Source: JBBSDV01 sp038240335 | GTDB taxonomy: Bacteria; Chloroflexota; Dehalococcoidia; DSTF01; JACRBR01 | Length of the DNA stretch: 5,238 nucleotides | Direction of reading: 5' to 3' | NCBI GenBank assembly: GCA_038240335.1 | Contig: JBBSDV010000201.1 | Coordinates: forward strand, 1 to 5,238 | Part shown: one piece after another, positions 1 through 4,102 of the stretch | Position numbering within the stretch: position 1 is the stretch's first letter | How the letters are laid out: each line of letters begins with the position of its first letter | Program-made: the position numbers and the translations under genes | The notes under the pieces: generated by a model | Told to the model about the DNA's origin: nothing | Database searches by the model: none | The model's input: the letters and a program-made list of their open reading frames with translations, nothing else

Positions 1-406
1 ATGCCTCGTTCTGGTAGCGCACGACGGTCACGGGCACGACGCCCGCGTCGATCACTTCGTCGGCGATCTCTTCGCGTGCGACCTGCGTGGTCCCCGCCTT
101 GCCGTGTGTCGACATGACGACGAGGTCAATGTGCTCCTCATCGACGGTGCGAAGGATCGCTGCCGCCGGACCCTCGGCGGTCTCACTGCGGCACCGGACG
201 GTCAGCCCCTTGAAATGCGGCATCGCCGACTCGAACACGCGAGCCTTCTCCGCATCTCCTTCCGCTGCCTGGGTCGACGTCTCCGCCAGTTCTCCGATGG
301 ACAGCAGCACGACGTCGGCACGCAGGCCGCGCGCGAGCCATTCGGCCACGGGTAGCGCCGCTTGCGATGCAGCAGAGCGATCGAGCGGGATCAATAATGT
401 GGTCAT
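1..406 (-). CDS. Universal stress protein (UspA family), 3' end cut by window edge
   Basis: UspA proteins are small cytosolic stress proteins with an alpha/beta nucleotide-binding fold; many bind ATP. The 135 visible residues begin MTTLLIPLDRSAAS, where strand 1 ends in the family's conserved Asp (D9, compare the usual VPxDGS). The second half has DLVVMSTHGKAG (about 94-105), the familiar MGTHGRxG block, and the last strand VPVTVVR (about 124-130). The family is usually 140-150 residues, so the stop should lie just outside the window. Two ATGs are adjacent (409 and 406). The GGAGG at 412-416 lies 2 nt from the first and 5 nt from the second, so I chose 406. The ATP-loop pattern G-x2-G-x9-G-(S/T) is only half kept: G102 and G105 are present, but A115-D116 replace G-(S/T), so ATP binding is uncertain. 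It lies about 100 bp downstream of the methyltransferase with its own ribosome binding site, so it may be a separate unit. Confidence 0.9.
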   Translation of the reverse strand, partial: MTTLLIPLDRSAASQAALPVAEWLARGLRADVVLLSIGELAETSTQAAEGDAEKARVFESAMPHFKGLTVRCRSETAEGPAAAILRTVDEEHIDLVVMSTHGKAGTTQVAREEIADEVIDAGVVPVTVVRYQNEA

Positions 407-411
407 CATCA

Positions 412-416
412 CCTCC
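412..416 (-). promoter_or_regulatory. Shine-Dalgarno GGAGG for the universal stress protein
   Basis: On the minus strand GGAGG is followed by TG and then two consecutive ATGs. Its spacing (2 nt versus 5 nt) favours the second ATG at 406 as the start. It is the strongest ribosome binding site among the minus-strand genes. Confidence 0.75.
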
Positions 417-510
417 GTCGTCAGCTTCGCACGGGAGGGCTATCGGCCGGGCGTACGAGCATGCCGTTCGTGTATCGTCCGTATGCGTGTCCTCTGGTCC
501 GGGCGTCAGG

Positions 511-1350
511 TTAGATGGTTGCCACGAAGCAGCCGGCGCTCTTGGCTACGCGAAACGCGCCCTCTCGCTCGATGATCGACTCGATCTCGCGGCGCACGGC
601 GGTGATCAGTGGCTGGCGATGGCTGCCGTCCACGACACGCGGCGTGAGCACGTCCACGGGCCCGCTCGCGTAATACTCAATTGCGGACAGCGCGTCGGGA
701 AAGACGAACGCATCATCACGCACGTGCAGGACGGCCGATGGGAACACGGACCGGACCAGCGGCAGATCGCTGAGCGTGAAGCTCGCCGCGTCTCGTGCTG
801 CGGGGACGTATCCAAGCGCGCGCGCCGCCGATTCGTGCAGCATTGATAGCGCCGCGTAGCTGTCTGCGGCATTCGTCGCGAGCACGATGCGTCCGCCGGG
901 GCGAAGTAGGCGCCGCATATCGCCGAGCACGGACTGCTGATCCTTGACGTAGTACAACATGTGGTTTGCCATCACGCGATCGAACGACGCCGCCGCGAAT
1001 GGCAGATACGCAGCATCACTGCGAATCGCGGCCACGTCGAGGCGCAGCCGCCGCGCTTGCGCGAGTACCTCAAGCGCCATCCCGGCAGACTGATCGACGC
1101 CGACGACCTGCATTCCCGTGGCCGCCAGCCTCGAGTGGTATGGGCCGGGACCGCATCCGACATCGAGCAGCTCCAGGTCGGGTTCGGGAGCGATGTGCGG
1201 CAGCATCCAATCGAAGAAATCGCCGTCACGCTCGCTGTATCGCCGGTGGCTCTCGATCCGGATGCGCAGCTTCTCGGCATCGCTGTATTGGTGAGCGAGG
1301 TGCGCGCGCTCGTCGTCCGTATCGCTGCCGAGGTTAGCCGCCGGCGTCAT
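511..1350 (-). CDS. Class I SAM-dependent methyltransferase (Methyltransf_11 type)
   Basis: A cytosolic methyltransferase of 279 residues that uses S-adenosylmethionine; the substrate cannot be read from the sequence. The Rossmann-fold motifs appear in order: motif I LLDVGCGPG (61-69), the acidic residue binding the SAM ribose in VVGVDQS (D86), motif II/post-II DAAYLPF then SFDRVMANHMLYY (about 112-134), and RPGGRIVLAT (150-159). The region after 160 is less typical and probably forms the substrate-binding cap. I chose the ATG at 1350 because it overlaps the glycosyltransferase stop as ATGA, a usual arrangement for translational coupling. An in-frame ATG further upstream (1533) would add 61 arginine-rich residues read out of frame inside the glycosyltransferase gene, so I rejected it. 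No strong Shine-Dalgarno precedes the chosen start, consistent with coupling. Its operon position suggests that it methylates a lipid or sugar product of the two upstream genes, which is inference only. Confidence 0.93.
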   Translation of the reverse strand: MTPAANLGSDTDDERAHLAHQYSDAEKLRIRIESHRRYSERDGDFFDWMLPHIAPEPDLELLDVGCGPGPYHSRLAATGMQVVGVDQSAGMALEVLAQARRLRLDVAAIRSDAAYLPFAAASFDRVMANHMLYYVKDQQSVLGDMRRLLRPGGRIVLATNAADSYAALSMLHESAARALGYVPAARDAASFTLSDLPLVRSVFPSAVLHVRDDAFVFPDALSAIEYYASGPVDVLTPRVVDGSHRQPLITAVRREIESIIEREGAFRVAKSAGCFVATI

Positions 1351-2870
1351 CGATCCGTGCGCGCGGCGCCGGAGTTCCCTGACGGGCCGCGGCCGACGTC
1401 GATCAGCTTCTCCCCGACGATGCCGGGCCGGTAGCCGTAGAGCGCAGCCGTGCTCCGCCCGGCGTCCTGCGTGTAGTAGAAGCCATACCCCTGCGCCTTG
1501 TACTTCTCGTAATCCGCATAGCTGAGCAGCCATACATAGATCTTCTTGTGAGCGACGTCCTCCGATTTACCCTTGTCGCTCAACTGGCTGATCGAGCTCG
1601 TGTCTTCCTCGAGCAGGCCCGGTTGGAGCCTGTCGCGATTCAGCACGGCAAACTCGGGGAAGACGAAGCCGAGGCTGATCACGCTGTTGTCGGGAATATC
1701 CGCGTTCTCGATATCGTGGACGAACTGGATCTGTGCCTTCATCGTGTCGCGATTCGAGAGCAACAGACCCTGTCCGAGGTGGGCGTGGGTGAACGCGCGC
1801 TGATTGATGTTGTCGCCCGGGGAGGTGAGGTCGACGAACCCGGCGAAGACGATCAGCGAAACTGCCCCGAGAAGCACGAAGCGCTGAAAATACCTCGCCA
1901 TGATGAAGAATCCGAACGGATACAGCGGTATGAGATATGCCGCCTCGTGCGGAAGGCGGCTGAAGACCGCGAGCGCGATCACGATAGCGATCACCCATAC
2001 CGAGACATTTTTGTCGCGCACGAAATCGCGCGGCAGCTTAATCAGCCGCGGCAGCGAGATCGCGCTCGCCACGATCACGCCCGTGGCGCCGATCAGGCCG
2101 AGGCAATCCTTGCCGAGCAACCGCAGGACATTCAGGTAGCCCACCTTCGCGTCGTAGAAGGTGAGGAATCCCGCCCCATATCGCCACGCGATCGGCAAGT
2201 AGGCAACGACCGGCACGGCGAGCGTCCAGACGACGAAGTCTCGCGTCTCGTCCCCGCGCCCGTCGCGCCAGAGGTAGACGAGGAACGGCACGATCATCAG
2301 CAGCGAGGTCGAGCGCGACGCCGCGGCGCAGCCGAGCAACAGCGCCGCCCAGCCGGTCTGCTCCTTGATCAGAAAGTAGTAGCTGCCGAGGATGAACGTC
2401 AGCGCCCACATGTAGTCCATCGTCGTCATGCTGTTGATCCACAGCAGCGGCGTGAACGCGAAGCCGACGACGATCAGTCCACGGTTCGGCAGCTCCAGCT
2501 CGCGCACGATGCGTGCGAAGAACCAGACGCCGATGAGCGACACGAGCACCGTCAATGAGTTGGTCGCCAGCCAGCCACCCTTGATCACGGCCGCGCTTGC
2601 GAACTCGGGGATTGGATAGCCCGGCAAGCGCGACGGGAAGAATTCGTGGTTGTCCCATAGCCAGTACCCGGATTGGGCAACGCGCCACGCGTCGGGATCC
2701 GTCCCGTAGCCGATGTTGATGAACGGCGCCCGGCTCGCGACGAAGGCGATGGCCAGCGCAACGAACGCGATCGGCTGGGAGAGATCGATTTCGAACACGC
2801 GACTGATACCGCTGCTCGATCGCGTACGGGTGGCCGGGGTGTATGGCTCCGCGACGGCGGTTGCACTCAT
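1347..2870 (-). CDS. Multi-pass membrane glycosyltransferase of GT-C type
   Basis: A polytopic membrane protein of 507 residues. About ten or eleven hydrophobic segments lie between residues 33 and 347 (for example 33-50, 100-119, 131-147, 152-168, 188-202, 212-230, 255-275, 290-305, 309-326, 330-347). A hydrophilic C-terminal domain of about 155 residues follows, probably outside the membrane. Directly after the first membrane segment comes an acidic loop with D58-P-D60-A-W-R, then SRLPGYPIPE (80-89). An acidic motif in the first external loop is the hallmark of GT-C enzymes (PMT/ArnT-like and related families), which transfer a sugar from a polyprenyl-phosphate donor. Donor and acceptor are unknown; the exact family is not certain. 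The ATG at 2870 has GGTGG at 2877-2881 with a 6-nt spacer. The gene lies 46 bp after the phosphatidyltransferase, and its stop overlaps the methyltransferase start (ATGA), so the three are probably co-transcribed. The link to a phospholipid synthase suggests glycosylation of a membrane lipid or lipid-anchored glycan. Confidence 0.8.
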   Translation of the reverse strand: MSATAVAEPYTPATRTRSSSGISRVFEIDLSQPIAFVALAIAFVASRAPFINIGYGTDPDAWRVAQSGYWLWDNHEFFPSRLPGYPIPEFASAAVIKGGWLATNSLTVLVSLIGVWFFARIVRELELPNRGLIVVGFAFTPLLWINSMTTMDYMWALTFILGSYYFLIKEQTGWAALLLGCAAASRSTSLLMIVPFLVYLWRDGRGDETRDFVVWTLAVPVVAYLPIAWRYGAGFLTFYDAKVGYLNVLRLLGKDCLGLIGATGVIVASAISLPRLIKLPRDFVRDKNVSVWVIAIVIALAVFSRLPHEAAYLIPLYPFGFFIMARYFQRFVLLGAVSLIVFAGFVDLTSPGDNINQRAFTHAHLGQGLLLSNRDTMKAQIQFVHDIENADIPDNSVISLGFVFPEFAVLNRDRLQPGLLEEDTSSISQLSDKGKSEDVAHKKIYVWLLSYADYEKYKAQGYGFYYTQDAGRSTAALYGYRPGIVGEKLIDVGRGPSGNSGAARTDR

Positions 2871-2920
2871 GCGTCGCCACCGTCTTGGGTGTCGATGACC
2901 CCGATACCGCTGTAGATCAT
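2867..2920 (-). other. 17-codon ORF bridging two operon genes by ATGA overlaps
   Basis: The ATG (2920-2918) overlaps the TGA of the phosphatidyltransferase (2919-2917). The ORF's own TGA (2869-2867) overlaps the ATG of the membrane glycosyltransferase (2870-2868). The predicted peptide is MIYSGIGVIDTQDGGDA. No Shine-Dalgarno precedes it. It may serve as a stop-restart relay carrying ribosomes from the first gene to the second, since the peptide itself shows no recognisable domain. It could equally be chance, because ATGA is short and the glycosyltransferase has its own GGTGG. Confidence 0.25.
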
Positions 2921-3519
2921 CGTGGGCTCGGCCGGAATCGTTGCCATACGGCGAACACGCGCTGCGCCGCCGTCAGGTGCGAGAGCACGGCCAATACCCA
3001 GAGCGCATACACCACGATGCCGTGGCCGATGATCAGCGCCCCCGAGAGGAGGATGACCCGCTCCGCACGCGTGAAGAGACCTTCGCGCAGTGCCAGGCCT
3101 TCGCCCTCGGCGCGCGCCCGTACGTAGCTCACCATGATCGACCCGACGATCGCCGCGTAGCAAAGCACGACTTCCTGCGTGTGGCCGCCTGTCTGCGTGT
3201 AGTGGAAGAGCAGGCCGCCGAGCACGGCGGCCTCCGAGAGCCGGTCGAGCACCGAATCGAAGACCGCACCGAACGTACTCACCGTGCCTGTTTTCCGCGC
3301 GAGGGCGCCGTCGAGCAGGTCGAGCGCGCTCGCTACGAGCATCACAACGCCTGCCCAGGGGAAATAGCCGCCGGCCGCAAGTACTGCGGCCGCGACGTTT
3401 CCGCCGAAGCCGAACACCGAGATCATGTTTGGCGTCACGCCGAGCGCCGCGAGCGGCGACACGATCGGGTCGGTGAAGCGCGACGATACCTTGTGCGGGA
3501 CGAGGGTGATCGAGGGCAA
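2917..3519 (-). CDS. CDP-alcohol phosphatidyltransferase (phosphatidylinositol-phosphate-synthase-like)
   Basis: An integral membrane enzyme that transfers a phosphatidyl group from a CDP-linked lipid to an alcohol, releasing CMP. With a TTG start at 3519 it has 200 residues, normal for the family. The signature D-x2-D-G-x2-A-R-x8-G-x3-D-x3-D is complete: D67, D70, G71, A74, R75, G84, D88 and D92. These aspartates bind the metal and form the active site. Further on, SYVRARAEGEG (131-141) and TRAERVILLSG (150-160) resemble the inositol-phosphate synthase branch (PgsA1-like), so myo-inositol phosphate is the favoured acceptor, but glycerol phosphate or another alcohol is not excluded. Hydrophobic stretches lie at about 34-50, 54-69, 117-133 and 153-180. 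The open frame extends up to an ATG at 3645. I preferred the TTG because GGAG sits 6 nt before it, the family normally starts about ten residues before the TDP motif, and a candidate promoter lies between the two starts. It is probably the first gene of a three-gene operon. Confidence 0.9.
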   Translation of the reverse strand: MPSITLVPHKVSSRFTDPIVSPLAALGVTPNMISVFGFGGNVAAAVLAAGGYFPWAGVVMLVASALDLLDGALARKTGTVSTFGAVFDSVLDRLSEAAVLGGLLFHYTQTGGHTQEVVLCYAAIVGSIMVSYVRARAEGEGLALREGLFTRAERVILLSGALIIGHGIVVYALWVLAVLSHLTAAQRVFAVWQRFRPSPR

Positions 3520-3525
3520 CAGGCA

Positions 3526-3529
3526 CTCC
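3526..3529 (-). promoter_or_regulatory. Shine-Dalgarno GGAG supporting the TTG start at 3519
   Basis: On the minus strand GGAG is followed by the 6-nt spacer TGCCTG and then TTG. This spacing is near ideal. The upstream in-frame ATG (3645) would add 42 residues rich in Arg and Cys that do not resemble the family's N-terminus. Confidence 0.55.
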
Positions 3530-3560
3530 GGCCGATTTCGCGTCCACGTGCGTTTGTTCG

Positions 3561-3589
3561 AGCCTACAGTGACCGCTTCGCGCTCGCAA
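3561..3589 (-). promoter_or_regulatory. Candidate sigma-70 promoter for the phosphatidyltransferase operon
   Basis: On the minus strand a -35 TTGCGA (3589-3584) and a -10 TAGGCT (3566-3561) are separated by exactly 17 bp. They match the consensus at 4/6 and 3/6. Transcription would begin near 3554 and give a leader of about 35 nt before the TTG start. The site lies inside the open frame that starts at the ATG at 3645, so if real it argues for the shorter protein. Confidence 0.35.
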
Positions 3590-3723
3590 GCGAAACGCAG
3601 CGCACCGGGAAGACCGGCGTTGGAAGCCGGACATCGGCGCCGCATAACTCGGAGCCCCCGAGCGTGTGGCTTACGATTCCTGCGCGACGCAGGCGCGCAG
3701 TGACGGCAGTGGAGATGTGCAGC

Positions 3724-3752
3724 ATTCTACTTGCGTTCGCGGTGATTTTGAC
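3724..3752 (-). promoter_or_regulatory. Alternative minus-strand promoter with TAGAAT -10
   Basis: TAGAAT (3729-3724, minus strand) matches the -10 consensus at 5/6. Seventeen bp upstream lies GTCAAA (3752-3747), a weak -35 with 3/6 matches. Used alone it would give the phosphatidyltransferase operon a leader of about 200 nt. The match is good only at -10, and AT-rich hexamers like this also occur by chance. Confidence 0.25.
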
Positions 3753-3763
3753 GTGATTCTGAA
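3742..3763. repeat. 11-bp tandem direct repeat GTGATTyTGAm, two copies
   Basis: The units GTGATTTTGAC and GTGATTCTGAA are adjacent and share 9 of 11 bases. A related GTGGTT follows at 3766-3771 and the inverse AATCAC at 3804-3809. Eleven bp is about one helical turn, so two protein subunits could bind the same face of the DNA. An operator is possible; nothing identifies the regulator. Confidence 0.35.
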
Positions 3764-3811
3764 ATGTGGTTCGATCCGAGTGCCGTATCCGGCGCACGGC
3801 TCGAATCACAT
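3764..3811 (+). other. Long 48-nt hairpin, possible structured RNA element
   Basis: TGTGGTTCGA (3765-3774) pairs with TCGAATCACA (3801-3810), plus an outer A-T pair at 3764/3811. After a single T-C mismatch, CCG (3776-3778) pairs with CGG (3797-3799). After one A-A mismatch, six more pairs (3780-3785 with 3790-3795) close a TATC tetraloop. In total about 20 pairs form, with only two 1x1 mismatches. Two of the pairs are G-U (3769/3806, 3781/3794) and would be lost in the opposite strand's RNA. The element therefore suits a plus-strand transcript. There is no T-run after it, so it is not a classical terminator. I do not recognise the family. Confidence 0.45.
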
Positions 3812-3833
3812 CGCCCGTCTGGGAAGCCGGAGT

Positions 3834-3857
3834 GCAGAGAGGGCGCAGCGCCTCTGC
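3834..3857 (+). other. Hairpin GCAGAG/CTCTGC in the intergenic region
   Basis: Six pairs join 3834-3839 to 3852-3857. Past a 3-nt bulge, three inner pairs (3843-3845 with 3849-3851) leave a 3-nt loop. It sits between the 48-nt hairpin and the hairpin at 3863 and may be part of the same structured RNA. Confidence 0.3.
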
Positions 3858-3862
3858 CGGGG

Positions 3863-3897
3863 GTTTCGGGGGTGTCTCCCGAAACTTCTCTCGTTCC
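3863..3897 (+). terminator. Perfect 8-bp hairpin followed by a T/C-rich run, possible attenuator
   Basis: GTTTCGGG (3863-3870) pairs perfectly with CCCGAAAC (3878-3885) across a 7-nt loop, GGTGTCT. Two more G-T pairs are possible outside it. The following 12 bases, TTCTCTCGTTCC, hold six T's, a weak U-tract, and only on the plus strand. As no gene ends here, it would terminate a short leader or small RNA, or act as an attenuator ahead of the selenoprotein gene. It may also simply be one arm of a larger RNA fold. Confidence 0.3.
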
Positions 3898-3902
3898 ATA
3901 AC

Positions 3903-3932
3903 CTGTGTCCGGGTACTCGCGAGCGGACACGG
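3903..3932 (+). other. Hairpin GTGTCCG/CGGACAC in the intergenic region
   Basis: GTGTCCG (3905-3911) pairs with CGGACAC (3924-3930). An outer T-G wobble and a C-G pair extend it to nine pairs. The 12-nt loop contains the palindrome CTCGCGAG. The symmetrical arms could also be a protein operator. Confidence 0.3.
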
Positions 3933-4089
3933 CGAATGAGGCGAGAAAGCCGGATAACGCCGACCAGGGAGTCTCGTTACGCACCAAAGCACCGTTTTAC
4001 AAGCACGCGAGCGGTGACGCGGCGCTGGGCACGGCCGCTGCTACCCATACCACTGACGTTCAGCGTATCGTAGAGCGCATGGAACAATC

Positions 4090-4094
4090 GGAGG
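4090..4094 (+). promoter_or_regulatory. Shine-Dalgarno GGAGG deciding the selenoprotein start
   Basis: GGAGG lies 8 nt before the ATG at 4103. The alternative in-frame ATG at 4079 has only TAGAG-like sequence ahead of it, and the far upstream ATG at 3905 has none, so 4103 is preferred. Confidence 0.7.
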
Positions 4095-4102
4095 CGAGCA
4101 CG

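Larger units (their letters stand above)
3520..4102. other. Divergent intergenic region, 583 bp, rich in inverted repeats
   Basis: This stretch separates the minus-strand lipid operon from the plus-strand selenoprotein gene. I see no credible protein gene in it: the open frames have unusual composition, no good ribosome binding site and no recognisable domain. From left to right it holds a promoter candidate for the minus-strand operon (3561-3589), a second weak candidate (3724-3752), an 11-bp tandem repeat (3742-3763), and four hairpins (3764-3811, 3834-3857, 3863-3885, 3903-3932). From 3933 to 4089 I see nothing clear, and I could not find a convincing plus-strand promoter. Confidence 0.7.

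Noticed and set aside
1548..2558. Long plus-strand open frame (336 codons) opposite the glycosyltransferase
   Set aside because: It is highly charged (Arg, Glu, Asp, His), without a hydrophobic core or recognisable motif. The minus strand here encodes a convincing membrane protein.
3768..3777. GGTTCGATCC resembling a tRNA T-loop (considered because selC would fit the context)
   Set aside because: The flanks do not form a T-stem, no acceptor stem, anticodon arm or CCA end could be assembled, and the segment is explained by the 48-nt hairpin.
3834..3932. Cobalamin-riboswitch or SRP/RNase P-like RNA
   Set aside because: A few short words (GGGAAgcCGG near 3821) look similar, but the conserved cores of these families are absent. 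I therefore left the element unnamed.
3564..3992. Minus-strand open frame of 142 codons across the intergenic region
   Set aside because: It overlaps the promoter candidate and the hairpins, has no ribosome binding site that I could see, and shows no motif.
3905..4102. N-terminal extension of the selenoprotein from ATG 3905 or ATG 4079
   Set aside because: Neither has a good ribosome binding site, the extra residues resemble no domain, and the ATG at 4103 has GGAGG at 8 nt. The 3905 start also falls inside a hairpin.
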